Counted from the stretch's first letter, positions 44,818 to 54,026 are shown. The stretch: 64,000 nucleotides of DNA from an uncultured Mucispirillum sp. (GCA_944323205.1 CALURO010000011.1:1-64000), one strand, 5' to 3'. Notes: a model not told the origin generated them from the sequence alone. Numbers and translations: made by a program.

Positions 44818-45192
44818 TTATAAATTGATTTTATGTAAAAATATATATAATTTAAGTTTTAATGGCATATCAATCTCATTATATTCTTTATTAAATTGTT
44901 CTACACGCCAAATTTTCTTTTTATTAACACCCATATTCAATAGCTGCTTTTCCATATCTTTATAATGACAAGATGGGATAATTACATAATAATTATTCAA
45001 CGATAAAATATATTCTGGTGGATTAATAATTATATCATTTTTATATGTTCCTTGTAAAGCTTTACTATTATCAATAAAACAATGCAGTTTTATACTATAC
45101 TGCATTAATTTCATATTAATAGCAACACCTTCCAGCGAAACACCAAACATTATAACAGGTGTATTTTTAAATTTTTTTAAGTTTTTTATCAT
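44818..45192 (-). CDS. Small Rossmann-like protein of the glycan locus
   Basis: A 124-residue protein of uncertain role. VIMFGVSLEGVAINMKLM, LHCFIDNSKALQGTYKND and YVIIPSCHYKDMEKQLLNMG resemble the nucleotide- or sugar-binding Rossmann domains found at the start of PglD-like acyltransferases and the end of some sugar C-methyltransferases. Here it stands alone. Its start overlaps the sulfatase-fold gene by 26 bases; AAAGGA lies 9 bases upstream of the ATG. Confidence 0.65.
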   Translation of the reverse strand: MIKNLKKFKNTPVIMFGVSLEGVAINMKLMQYSIKLHCFIDNSKALQGTYKNDIIINPPEYILSLNNYYVIIPSCHYKDMEKQLLNMGVNKKKIWRVEQFNKEYNEIDMPLKLKLYIFLHKINL

Positions 45193-46747
45193 TCATATAT
45201 TCCTTTATTTCTTCCATCAGTTTGTTTGTAACATTAAGCTCCTGATAATGAGCTTTATAAACTTGCTTTAAATCCTGGTCAAAAAAATTATCTGTTTTTA
45301 TTTTAATTTCACTACCTGAAATAAAGTTAAATAAATAACACATACTGTTTACTAAACTAAATTTTTGTGGTAAATAATTTTTATAATCTTTTTCTTTTAA
45401 ACCAAATGTATATACACCATACAATATATTAAATTTTTGAATAAGAGAAGGCATTGTACCATATGTATTCCCATGATCTGAATGAATTAAAACTATTGAT
45501 TTTCTATTACTATTTTTTATATTATTAATTAAATTATCAAGTGAATTTAAAATTAAAGGATTACAACCCTTTAAATTATCAAGATACATTATATTCATAT
45601 TATCATCAGTAATTTCTTCATAACTAGACCAAACTTTATTAAAACGAATTTTAATTTTTCCATTTGAATCAAATATAAATGGAGGGTGAGGAAAAGTAAC
45701 TTTAATAAAAAAATAATGTGGCAAATTTTTATCTGAATCATCTATCAACTTTGGAAAATTAGCAATATCATCTAATTTTCTATTTATATATTTTATATGA
45801 CTATCACTATTTACAATATTACTTAATATAGAAATTTGTAATATTTCAAATAAGAACTCATTTAACACAGAATTTCGTTTACCCAAAGCAGTTATATTTT
45901 TTTTATTATTTATACTTTTTTTTATACTTTTTTGATTCAGCCTATGTTCATAATCCAAAAAAATCTTATACCCTAAATCTGCAAAGGTAGTTACTACTTT
46001 TGATTCTACAATATATCGATCTAAATCGCTAGCTTGAAATGGATATCTATAATCATCCTTCTCTCTTGGTCGTAAATAATTAAAAGTATAATCCATATTC
46101 ATAAATGATGGAACAGATGAAATAGTAAATATATAATTAGAATATACATCTGGATATATCTTAAATCCTTTGTTTTCTAATTCATTATAAAAACAAGAAT
46201 TATCATATCCCAATGTTTTATCTAAAGCATATAATCCAGAATACATATCATAAACTATGTGATATACATCTGGCAAATCATCACTGTATTTACCATTTGC
46301 TCCTACATTTAGTTCTTGATCTACATTATTTTTTTCATCTTTTACAGATTTATCGCTAGAAAATATATATAATAGAAGCATTAAAAAGAACAGGATAGAT
46401 AAAACTAATGGAACATAACCATCAATATAATATATTAAAAATGCACAAACTATATAAAATATATACTTAATTACATATTGTATCCAGTATCCAGAAATTA
46501 TGCGCTTAAATCTATAAAATGGAGTATAAAATAAAACAACTGAAAAAAATGTGATCACAGCACTTAATTGAATAGAAATATGCATAAACTTATATAATAC
46601 ATATTCAAACAAACATACTACAAACCCTTCAGCAATAATATATAATAAAAAATGTGAAAATTTTAAATCGCTCTTATTATTGGTATAAAGCAATACAGGC
46701 ATTATAAATGATGCTAAAACAGGATAAGTAAAGTAAAAAAAATACAT
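45167..46747 (-). CDS. Membrane sulfatase-fold (LtaS/EptA-like) enzyme
   Basis: A 526-residue inner-membrane protein. Five or so hydrophobic segments fill residues 1-130, followed by a periplasmic alkaline-phosphatase-superfamily domain (DVYHIVYDMYSG with a metal aspartate, a Thr/Ser nucleophile region YIFTISSVPSF, and the metal motif SDHGNTYG). Relatives transfer phosphoglycerol or phosphoethanolamine to glycans and lipids. Together with the CDP-glycerol genes across the IS it suggests polyol-phosphate decoration of a surface glycan. AAGGA precedes the ATG. Confidence 0.75.
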   Translation of the reverse strand: MYFFYFTYPVLASFIMPVLLYTNNKSDLKFSHFLLYIIAEGFVVCLFEYVLYKFMHISIQLSAVITFFSVVLFYTPFYRFKRIISGYWIQYVIKYIFYIVCAFLIYYIDGYVPLVLSILFFLMLLLYIFSSDKSVKDEKNNVDQELNVGANGKYSDDLPDVYHIVYDMYSGLYALDKTLGYDNSCFYNELENKGFKIYPDVYSNYIFTISSVPSFMNMDYTFNYLRPREKDDYRYPFQASDLDRYIVESKVVTTFADLGYKIFLDYEHRLNQKSIKKSINNKKNITALGKRNSVLNEFLFEILQISILSNIVNSDSHIKYINRKLDDIANFPKLIDDSDKNLPHYFFIKVTFPHPPFIFDSNGKIKIRFNKVWSSYEEITDDNMNIMYLDNLKGCNPLILNSLDNLINNIKNSNRKSIVLIHSDHGNTYGTMPSLIQKFNILYGVYTFGLKEKDYKNYLPQKFSLVNSMCYLFNFISGSEIKIKTDNFFDQDLKQVYKAHYQELNVTNKLMEEIKEYMNDKKLKKI

Positions 46748-46751
46748 TTAA

Positions 46752-46934
46752 TTAATTCCTTGTAAAAATACTTTTTATTTTAAAAAATATTTTTGCTGCA
46801 ACATCTATTATTCTGCTTATGATATCACTTGTCCCAGTAGGTCTAAGATAGCCAGCAAACAATAAAAGTTCATTATTAATATCAGCATTGAAACATATAA
46901 AAGTCATACATAATAAAAAAAATATTTTTTTCAT
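46752..46934 (-). CDS. Small exported hypothetical protein
   Basis: A 60-residue product starting MKKIFFLLCMTFICFNA, which resembles a signal peptide, followed by a short amphipathic, basic tail (IISRIIDVAAKIFFKIKSIF). AAGGGTG lies six bases upstream of the ATG at 46934, and the stop is four bases before the sulfatase-fold gene, so it is probably translated. No family recognised. Confidence 0.5.
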   Translation of the reverse strand: MKKIFFLLCMTFICFNADINNELLLFAGYLRPTGTSDIISRIIDVAAKIFFKIKSIFTRN

Positions 46935-47010
46935 TTTAAACACCCTTAAAAAATAACTATATTCTTTTCGTATAGTTTTTAATATACTTTAGATTAAAAA
47001 TATTATAAAA

Positions 47011-48273
47011 TTATAACTTACTTGTCAATCCATACTTTATAAGCTCATCAAAGAAATTTTTTATAAAATTATATTCAGCCCCTGTTTTTTCTGCTATTTG
47101 AAAACAGGAAGTTTTACCATCTGCTAATATCTGTGCTGCTTCTATGTGTTTATAACCTTCTGGGTTTGTTTGGCAGTCTATATATAAATTATATCGTGAT
47201 AAGCAAAGCGGGCCTTTATATTTAAGCAATGGTATATAATCTGTTTCTAAAATATTTATTATATCTAAAATATATTCTTTATATGTTTCAAGCATATCAA
47301 AATCTATTTTTTCATAATTATCACCGCTTGAATGATAATATGCTGGCACATTCTGCCCAAGTGTTACTGTTGGTATGTTATAATATGGCCCATTATAAAA
47401 CATTTCATCATTACCTATTAACTGTCTGTAACCATAAACATTATAATCTTTTATTTTATGTTTAAAAATATGCGCTGTAATGCTGTCTATAAGGCTGTCG
47501 CCTTGAAATGATGATGAATAAGCAGGCAAAGTATCTGCCCCTATTAAGTCGCAGAAAAAAGCACCTTTTATACTTTTTTCTTCTTTTTCACTTAATGTAT
47601 TTAAAAATGCAGCTGCTGCATAATATTCTGAGCCGAACACAAATTTATATGTATTTTTTAGATTTCTTTTTTCAAGCTCAAGAAAAAGCTCCATAAGCAT
47701 TATAACATTTGTAAGCCCGTCAACTGCAATAGCTGGGTGGCAGGTATGAGCAGCAAAAATATAGGTGCCCCCCCCCATTTCCTTTCCCTTGATGGTTTTC
47801 ACCCCAGTCATCATATAGTTATCATTATGCAGTTCTGTTTCAATATCTACAATATATTCACTATCCTGCATTTTTACATAATCGTTATAAGAAATACAAA
47901 ATCCCCAGTTTTGCGGAACAGTGCTGAAACCAAACTTATAATGGTATGGGATTAAATCTGGACGGGTTTTATCAGTTAAAATATGGCTTTCTAATTCCTG
48001 CCTTGTTATTCTGCCTTTAAAACTAACAGAGTTTGTCCAAAGATGCAGCGGGTTGTTTTTAAAATCTACTAAAATATTACCAGATGTATCTTTTAACTGA
48101 CCTTTTATAACTTTCCAGTAAAGTGGAATAATCCATGAGAGAACTTCGCTGCCGCATTTGCTTTTTATAATATCAGCATTAAGCTTGGAAGCTATATCCT
48201 GCACAAGATTATTATTTTCATCTGAAACGGGAGACCTTGATGTATATAAATGTTTTTTTACTAATTCTTTCAA
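47011..48273 (-). CDS. DUF4910 (aminopeptidase-fold, Cj1295-like) protein, phase-variable (ON)
   Basis: A 420-residue protein of the DUF4910/DUF2172 family: an M28-type zinc-peptidase fold (AAHTCHPAIAVDGLTN, FGSEYYAAA, CDLIGAD, YYHSSGDN) with a C-terminal winged helix (about residues 355-420). The homolog Cj1295 of Campylobacter jejuni is needed for one pseudaminic-acid modification on flagellin and is itself switched by a G tract. Here codons 166-168 hold nine C on the plus strand (47768-47776), read MGGGT, in frame. The start appears to be TTG at 48273. It follows the helical gene upstream by 21 bases. Confidence 0.82.
   Translation of the reverse strand: MKELVKKHLYTSRSPVSDENNNLVQDIASKLNADIIKSKCGSEVLSWIIPLYWKVIKGQLKDTSGNILVDFKNNPLHLWTNSVSFKGRITRQELESHILTDKTRPDLIPYHYKFGFSTVPQNWGFCISYNDYVKMQDSEYIVDIETELHNDNYMMTGVKTIKGKEMGGGTYIFAAHTCHPAIAVDGLTNVIMLMELFLELEKRNLKNTYKFVFGSEYYAAAAFLNTLSEKEEKSIKGAFFCDLIGADTLPAYSSSFQGDSLIDSITAHIFKHKIKDYNVYGYRQLIGNDEMFYNGPYYNIPTVTLGQNVPAYYHSSGDNYEKIDFDMLETYKEYILDIINILETDYIPLLKYKGPLCLSRYNLYIDCQTNPEGYKHIEAAQILADGKTSCFQIAEKTGAEYNFIKNFFDELIKYGLTSKL
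47768..47776. repeat. C9 tract in the DUF4910 gene
   Basis: Nine consecutive C (G on the coding strand) spanning the Met-Gly-Gly-Gly codons just before the zinc motif HTCHPAIAVDG. The frame is open at this length. Confidence 0.9.
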
Positions 48274-48294
48274 AACAGCAACTCAAAAAGTTTA

Positions 48295-49605
48295 TTATTC
48301 ATGACCACTTGGTGCATTTTCAATTTCTTCTGATAAATTATCCTCTACAAGCTCTTTATGTTCTGATAAGAAATTTTCAAGCTCTTTTTGTGTAACTCTA
48401 ACAGCAAGCCCAACGATTTCATCCATTTTTTCGCCTTTTTCCTGAGAGTTTTCTATAGCTTTTGTCATAATTTTCCAGAAAAAAGTATCTAAATTTTTAA
48501 CACCGTTAATAAAAGTTTCATTAACTTCCCCTTTTGTCTGGTTCATATATGGAATAAGTACAGCTTGAGCAGTATGAGTGAAAAATTTAAAATCTTCATC
48601 TGACGGGCTGATACCTTTTGAAAATTCATCTATAACAGAATGCATGCCATCTCTAAATGATGTAATTTGCGAAGCAATATCCCAGAATGCTTTTGCCGGG
48701 TCTTTTGCACGGCTGCCACCAAGTTGTGTATCAAGCTCTGCAACTGTCTGCCTGATAGGAAACATTACATTATCATATTTATCAACAATAGTCTGCACAG
48801 GAATAACACTGCCTTTTCTCACATTACCTGTAACTATTGTAAGTACTGCATTATATTTTACATATACCCGTGTGCCGTTTTCCATAGCAACATCAGTTAA
48901 TGCCTTTATCATTTTACCAAAAGCAGAAGCATCTATTGCTTCAAAAAACTTACGCATACGCAAAAGAGCAAGTTTTGTATCTTTCATAAAAGGAATAATC
49001 TCTTTTACATATTCACGCTGTAATTTATTAACGGATTTACCCATGACATATTCAAAATGATGCAGCTTATCTCTGAAATCATTAAGTTTGGTATAAATAA
49101 TTTTTGCTTTTGCATTAACAGAATACTGCTGCATTAAGAAAAACCATTTATCAAGGTAATTTTTTATAGTTTTCAATGTTGTTCTAGGAACAATAGCTTT
49201 TGCTTCCTGCTCTTCAGAAACATACATTGCAAATTTTTCTTTATGCATTGGAAAATAGTTTGTTTTAGCTTCTAAGCATGTCTGACCAATACGCTCCATA
49301 TAGATAGCAGAAACAGTTGTAAGTTTGTGAGCCAGTGCTCCATCTTCTGCGTCCCCCAGCTTATTAAAGGCATCGTCCATAAGTTTTGATATTTCACTAA
49401 ATTCATCAAGGAAATTACGCTTTGATTCTGTTTTTTTATCAGCAGGGTCAATACCTGCAAACCCTTCAATCAGCTTTTCATAGTTAGGGTTATCTTTTAA
49501 AAATGCAACAAGCGACATTCTTAGACCTTTTCTAACATTACTATATTTAGTTTCAAGCTCTTTACATTTCATAGCTTTTAACACTTCGTCTGCTATCATT
49601 GCCAT
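48295..49605 (-). CDS. Helical hypothetical protein
   Basis: A 436-residue soluble protein predicted almost wholly alpha-helical, with no signal peptide, membrane segment or familiar motif. Lys, Glu and Met are abundant and the C-terminus is acidic (KELVEDNLSEEIENAPSGHE). AGGGG lies about 8 bases before the ATG. It is the first gene of the minus-strand group that continues with the DUF4910 gene, 21 bases downstream. I do not recognise the family. Confidence 0.75.
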   Translation of the reverse strand: MAMIADEVLKAMKCKELETKYSNVRKGLRMSLVAFLKDNPNYEKLIEGFAGIDPADKKTESKRNFLDEFSEISKLMDDAFNKLGDAEDGALAHKLTTVSAIYMERIGQTCLEAKTNYFPMHKEKFAMYVSEEQEAKAIVPRTTLKTIKNYLDKWFFLMQQYSVNAKAKIIYTKLNDFRDKLHHFEYVMGKSVNKLQREYVKEIIPFMKDTKLALLRMRKFFEAIDASAFGKMIKALTDVAMENGTRVYVKYNAVLTIVTGNVRKGSVIPVQTIVDKYDNVMFPIRQTVAELDTQLGGSRAKDPAKAFWDIASQITSFRDGMHSVIDEFSKGISPSDEDFKFFTHTAQAVLIPYMNQTKGEVNETFINGVKNLDTFFWKIMTKAIENSQEKGEKMDEIVGLAVRVTQKELENFLSEHKELVEDNLSEEIENAPSGHE

Positions 49606-49738
49606 AAATCATAACCCCTGATTAATAATATCAACACCACTACTTTTAGATTATCAATTTTTTTATATCTATGCAATAATTTTTTTATATTATTTTACTA
49701 AGTCAATTATTATGTGTAATAACAATAATTTATAAAAA

Positions 49739-49762
49739 AAGCCTTCGTATCAACGAAGGCTT
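49739..49762 (-). terminator. Terminator of the LivK-like gene
   Basis: A perfect 10-base inverted repeat AAGCCTTCGT / ACGAAGGCTT with a 4-base loop, followed on the minus strand by TTTTTTTATA. It lies 24 bases past the stop at 49786. Confidence 0.9.
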
Positions 49763-49785
49763 GCAATATGAGTTTTAATAATAAA

Positions 49786-50988
49786 CTAATTCAGGCTTTG
49801 AGTAGTAAATGTGCCGTCTGATTTTTTAATAACTTCTAAAAGGAATGGCTCTTTAACAGCACTGCCTGTTGCATCAATAGACATTTTACCAGTCACACCT
49901 TCAAAGTCTTTAATTTCCATAAGTTTTGCTCTTATCGCATCTCTTTGAGAAGCATCTGAACAGTCTGTAACATTAGCAGCCTTCATAGCTTCTGCAAGTA
50001 AGTATGCAGCATCGTAACCTTGAGCAGAGAAAGTATCTGCCTCTTTGCCTTTTTCAAGCATTTTGGCTTTAAATGACTGAATATTTGGTCTGTCAACTTC
50101 TGCTGAAAAGCCGGAATAGAACATTGCTCCTATTGCTGCATCACCTGCAATATTCCAAAGGTCAGGTGACTGGAAACCATCTCCACCAACAAGCGGAGCT
50201 TTTAATCCTTGAGTTTGTTTAGCTAAAAGCAGGCGTGCAGCTTCCTGATAGTAACCTGTGAAGATAACTGCATCTACATCACTATTTTTAATAGAAGTGA
50301 TTTGTGCTGAAACATCTGTATCACCATCATTAATAGACTGCTCTATAACAACTGTTCCCCCTGCATTTTTAACTGCATCTCTAAAGAAGTTAGAAAGTCC
50401 AACAGAATATTCGTTATTAGTAGATGTAATTATAGCAAACTTTTTAAACCCTTTATTATGAACTAAAAATTTAGTAAGGCTAGGTGCACCGTCAGAATCC
50501 TGTAATGTGTTACGAAAAGCAAATGGAATATGCTCATAGCCACTGCCAACTCTTTTTTCTGTAACATGTTCAGCTGTTGCACCAGTAGATATTGCAACAG
50601 TGCCGCCGCTGTTTGCTAATTCTCTCATAGCTAAAAAGCCACCTGATGTAATTTCACCAATAATAGCACATGCATTTTCTTTTAAAAGACGCCTTGTTAA
50701 GTTTACAGCATCAGTTTTTTCGCCGCGGCTGTCATAGTGAGCAAATTTAATCTGTTTACCATTAATGCCACCAGCTGCATTAATTTCTTCAAATGCTATC
50801 TGAGCTCCTAAAACTGTTTTAGAGCCATAGTCAGCCATAGCTCCAGTTTCTGGATTCTGACCGCCAATTATTAATACATTAGCATCTTCTGCAGCAGCAT
50901 TCTTATCACCTGCTTTTTTACAGCCAGAAAGAGACAATACTGCAAGTACAGATAAAGATGTTATCAATAAAAGTTTTCTAAAAGACAT
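49786..50988 (-). CDS. Branched-chain amino acid ABC transporter binding lipoprotein
   Basis: A 400-residue periplasmic binding protein of the LivK/amide family. The lipobox LSGC at residues 20-23 predicts a lipoprotein anchored to a membrane. IIGGQNPETGAMADYGSKTV and AAGGINGKQIKFAHYD follow the family. No permease or ATPase gene lies beside it, so it is an orphan binding protein with its own terminator. GGGGGAAT precedes the ATG. Confidence 0.88.
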   Translation of the reverse strand: MSFRKLLLITSLSVLAVLSLSGCKKAGDKNAAAEDANVLIIGGQNPETGAMADYGSKTVLGAQIAFEEINAAGGINGKQIKFAHYDSRGEKTDAVNLTRRLLKENACAIIGEITSGGFLAMRELANSGGTVAISTGATAEHVTEKRVGSGYEHIPFAFRNTLQDSDGAPSLTKFLVHNKGFKKFAIITSTNNEYSVGLSNFFRDAVKNAGGTVVIEQSINDGDTDVSAQITSIKNSDVDAVIFTGYYQEAARLLLAKQTQGLKAPLVGGDGFQSPDLWNIAGDAAIGAMFYSGFSAEVDRPNIQSFKAKMLEKGKEADTFSAQGYDAAYLLAEAMKAANVTDCSDASQRDAIRAKLMEIKDFEGVTGKMSIDATGSAVKEPFLLEVIKKSDGTFTTQSLN

Positions 50989-51080
50989 AATATTCCCCCA
51001 TTAATCTTATCATGTAATAGCTTAATATAATAAAGTGCTTATAAAATAAATACAAGTAAAAAATTTATATTTCCAATATT

Positions 51081-51109
51081 TTGTATTGAAATAGATAAAA
51101 TTATATAGT
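51081..51109 (+). promoter_or_regulatory. Promoter of queH
   Basis: TTGTAT (51081-51086), a 17-base spacer and TATAGT (51104-51109). The transcript would start near 51116, only about five bases before the ATG, which itself has no ribosome binding site; the mRNA may be leaderless. Confidence 0.5.
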
Positions 51110-51120
51110 AAATATTTCCA

Positions 51121-51711
51121 ATGAATATATTATTACACCAATGCTGCGGGCCATGCTCTATATACCCAATAATTACTATGCAGGCTCAAGGCCACAACAT
51201 AACAACTTATTTTTTTAACCATAATATACATCCTGTTCAGGAATATTATAAGCGTATGGAAGGGGCAGTGCTTGTTTCAAGACATTATAATATTAAATGT
51301 ATAGTAGAAGATTATTATGGCTTAGTAGAGTTTTTAAGGCAAAATGCATATCACGAAAAAGAACGCTGCTATTACTGTTATGAAAGAAGACTATTAAAAA
51401 CTGCAGAGAAAGCTAAGGAACTAGGAATGGACGCTTTTTCGTCAAGTCTTCTATACAGTAAAATGCAAAACCATGATGCTATAAAAGAACTTGCAGAAAG
51501 AGCAGCAGAAAAATACAGCATACCTTTTTATTACTATGATTTTAGAGAAGGCTGGCAGGAAGGTATAGATATTTCAAAAGAACTTGAAATATACAGGCAG
51601 AACTACTGCGGATGTATATACAGCGAAGAAGACAGATTTTTAAACCAGCTTTCAAAAAAATATGCTAAAAAATATGAAGAAATTAATGCTTATTATGAAA
51701 ATATTAAATAA
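51121..51711 (+). CDS. queH: Epoxyqueuosine reductase QueH
   Basis: A 196-residue iron-sulfur enzyme (DUF208 family) that reduces epoxyqueuosine to queuosine in tRNA. The metal and cluster cysteines are present: HQCCGPCS (Cys8, 9, 12), RCYYCYERRL (Cys82, 85) and YCGC (162, 164). It is the non-B12 alternative to QueG. No other queuosine gene is visible. Confidence 0.92.
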   Translation: MNILLHQCCGPCSIYPIITMQAQGHNITTYFFNHNIHPVQEYYKRMEGAVLVSRHYNIKCIVEDYYGLVEFLRQNAYHEKERCYYCYERRLLKTAEKAKELGMDAFSSSLLYSKMQNHDAIKELAERAAEKYSIPFYYYDFREGWQEGIDISKELEIYRQNYCGCIYSEEDRFLNQLSKKYAKKYEEINAYYENIK

Positions 51712-51737
51712 AAGTGATAACTATTACTATTTTCTAC

Positions 51738-51766
51738 TTGCAAAATAATGTATAATAATGTATAAA
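51738..51766 (+). promoter_or_regulatory. Promoter of the cytochrome b5-like gene
   Basis: TTGCAA (51738-51743), a 17-base spacer and TATAAA (51761-51766), 35 bases before the ATG at 51801. Confidence 0.5.
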
Positions 51767-51800
51767 GCAGATATTATAGTGCAAATTTTAGGAGTTTTAT

Positions 51801-52589
51801 ATGACAAAAGAACAATTAAAAGAGTTTAACGGGAAAGACGGCAAGCCAGCATATATTGGCTATAAAGGTAAAGTATACGATGTATCAAAAAGTGATTTTT
51901 GGGCAGGCGGCGAACATATGGGCAGATTTAAAGCTGGGGAAGATTTAACTGACAGTATTGATATGAGCCCACATGGTGAAAAAAATATTTTCCGTTTTGA
52001 AGCAGTTGATACATTAGAAGACGGCACAGCTCAAGAAATAAATACAGAAACAGTTGTACCTAATGCAGAAAATATGCTTTCTGATATGGATAAAAAAATG
52101 ATGGCAAAAAGACAGTGGTATAAAAAGAATCACCCACACCCAAAACTTACCCACTTCCCTATTGGTATGTTTGGTATGGCATTTTTTGTACAAATCCTTG
52201 CTGCAATTTTAGGTGGAAAAGAAGGTAGTTTTCTTACTGCTACATCAATTATTGCAACATTATTTGCTACACTGTTTTTAATCCCTGCAATCGCTTCAGG
52301 TGCATTAAGTTTCTATATTAATTATAACGGTTTTGCAAACTCTATTCTTAAAAAGAAAATGATTGGCTCAGTAATTTTATTAATTACTGGTGTTTGTGCA
52401 GTATTAATTGGTAAAATGGAATTAACAGACGCAGGTCATATACTTGGTGCTGGAGATACAATTGCATCTTTTTTAAAATATAACCAATTTAAATCAATCT
52501 ATTCACTTTTTACAATTATTAATATGGCTATAGTTACTTTTATTGCAGCAAACGGCGGTAAAATTACATGGCCGCAGGATAAAAAATAA
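51801..52589 (+). CDS. Cytochrome b5-like heme-binding domain fused to DUF2231 membrane domain
   Basis: A 262-residue protein. Residues 1 to about 75 match the bacterial cytochrome b5-like heme/steroid-binding family (LKEFNGKDGKPAYIGYKGKV, YDVSKSDFW, GEHMGRFKAGEDLTD). From about residue 108 a DUF2231 domain follows (HPHPKLTHFPIGMFG) with four membrane segments. DUF2231 conserved histidines could bind heme b, so a small membrane redox protein is plausible. GGAG precedes the ATG. Confidence 0.83.
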   Translation: MTKEQLKEFNGKDGKPAYIGYKGKVYDVSKSDFWAGGEHMGRFKAGEDLTDSIDMSPHGEKNIFRFEAVDTLEDGTAQEINTETVVPNAENMLSDMDKKMMAKRQWYKKNHPHPKLTHFPIGMFGMAFFVQILAAILGGKEGSFLTATSIIATLFATLFLIPAIASGALSFYINYNGFANSILKKKMIGSVILLITGVCAVLIGKMELTDAGHILGAGDTIASFLKYNQFKSIYSLFTIINMAIVTFIAANGGKITWPQDKK

Positions 52590-52598
52590 GGATAATAG

Positions 52599-53450
52599 AT
52601 GCAGACATTACATATTTCTCATAACGACTTAGACGGCTTAGGCTGTGGAGTATTAATTAAAAAATTTATATCTGGAAATATTAAAACTGTATATCTTGGA
52701 TATGATGATATAGACAGATATATTGAAGATAACTATCATTATTATGACAGGATAATTATAACAGATGTTTCCCCGCAGTATGGCACAGTTGAAATGCTGG
52801 CTGGAGAGAAAGATGTATTAATTATTGACCATCATGCAAGCAGTGAAGCATTAAAAGATTTTCATTTTACACACCATGATATTACAAAATGTGCCACTAT
52901 GCTTACATATGAGTATCTTTTGCAAAAAGGCTTTAAAGCAGAAGAGTATGAAGAATTTGCCCGCTGTATAAACGATGTAGATATGTGGTTTTTAAAGCGG
53001 GAAGACAGCTTAAAAATGAGCGTTCTCTTTAATCTTATGGGTATTATAAGAATGGAAGAACGCTTTTTATCTGCAGCTTATAATGGATTTACTGATACAG
53101 AAAAACTGCTTATTACACTAGAAGAAGAAAGGCGAGATAATTACATAAAAAAAGCAATGAAAAATATTGAAACTATTAAAGATAAAGACGGCTTGACTTT
53201 TGCAGTAGTTTTTGCAGAAAGTTATGTTTCAGAGCTTGGTAACTATATAATAAGTGAAGACATTTCTGATTATGTAATGCTTATAAACGCCCAGTCTAAA
53301 AAAATATCACTCCGTTCAAGAAAAGATATTAATATCCGCCATATAGCAGAAAGAAATGGTGGCGGCGGTCATAAAAATGCTGCAGCATTCCCTATAAAAA
53401 ATGAAACTTTTGATATAGATAATCTGCTGAAAAATGCTGGTGTAATATAA
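52599..53450 (+). CDS. DHH/DHHA1 phosphoesterase, NrnA-like
   Basis: A 283-residue phosphoesterase. The metal motifs HNDLDG (8-13), TDVS (55-58) and DHHA (77-80) and the DHHA1 motif GGGGHKNAAAFP near the end are present. The family degrades short oligoribonucleotides or phosphorylated nucleotides; the exact substrate is not clear from sequence. Its stop directly abuts the engB start codon. Confidence 0.85.
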   Translation: MQTLHISHNDLDGLGCGVLIKKFISGNIKTVYLGYDDIDRYIEDNYHYYDRIIITDVSPQYGTVEMLAGEKDVLIIDHHASSEALKDFHFTHHDITKCATMLTYEYLLQKGFKAEEYEEFARCINDVDMWFLKREDSLKMSVLFNLMGIIRMEERFLSAAYNGFTDTEKLLITLEEERRDNYIKKAMKNIETIKDKDGLTFAVVFAESYVSELGNYIISEDISDYVMLINAQSKKISLRSRKDINIRHIAERNGGGGHKNAAAFPIKNETFDIDNLLKNAGVI

Positions 53451-54026
53451 ATGAATGCATCATTTATATTATCTGCTGCTAAACCTGAACAGTTTATAAA
53501 AAGCAGTTTACCTGAAATATGCTTTGCCGGTAGAAGTAATGTAGGTAAATCATCAATGATTAATAAAATATTAAACCGTAAAAATCTTGTAAAAGTAGGC
53601 AATACGCCGGGCAAAACAAGGCTTATTAACTTTTTTAATATTAATGAAAAATATATTTTTACAGATTTGCCGGGCTATGGATATGCAGCTGTTTCTAAAG
53701 CGGAGCGGGCAGCATGGGGAAAATTAATAGAATATTATTTTGCCCATAGAGAAAATTTATCACTATGTGTGCTTTTGCTTGATATAAGGCGTGTTCCAAA
53801 TGACGATGATATGAAAATGACAGCTGCTATGCAGTCAAGAAATGTTCCATTAATTGCAGTGCTGACTAAATCTGATAAGCTGTCAAATAATGAAAAAATA
53901 AAACAGATAAAAATAATATCTGAAAAAACACTTATTCCAAAAGAAAATCTAATTGTTTTTTCTGCTGTTACTGGCACAGGAAAAGAGCAGATATGGCAAG
54001 AGATAGAAAAAAATACAGCTATTTAA
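53451..54026 (+). CDS. engB: Ribosome-biogenesis GTPase EngB/YsxC
   Basis: A 191-residue GTPase needed for 50S maturation. G1 GRSNVGKS (27-34), G3 DLPGYG (72-77), G4 TKSDK and the expected length are present. The ATG follows the preceding stop codon without a gap. Confidence 0.95.
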   Translation: MNASFILSAAKPEQFIKSSLPEICFAGRSNVGKSSMINKILNRKNLVKVGNTPGKTRLINFFNINEKYIFTDLPGYGYAAVSKAERAAWGKLIEYYFAHRENLSLCVLLLDIRRVPNDDDMKMTAAMQSRNVPLIAVLTKSDKLSNNEKIKQIKIISEKTLIPKENLIVFSAVTGTGKEQIWQEIEKNTAI

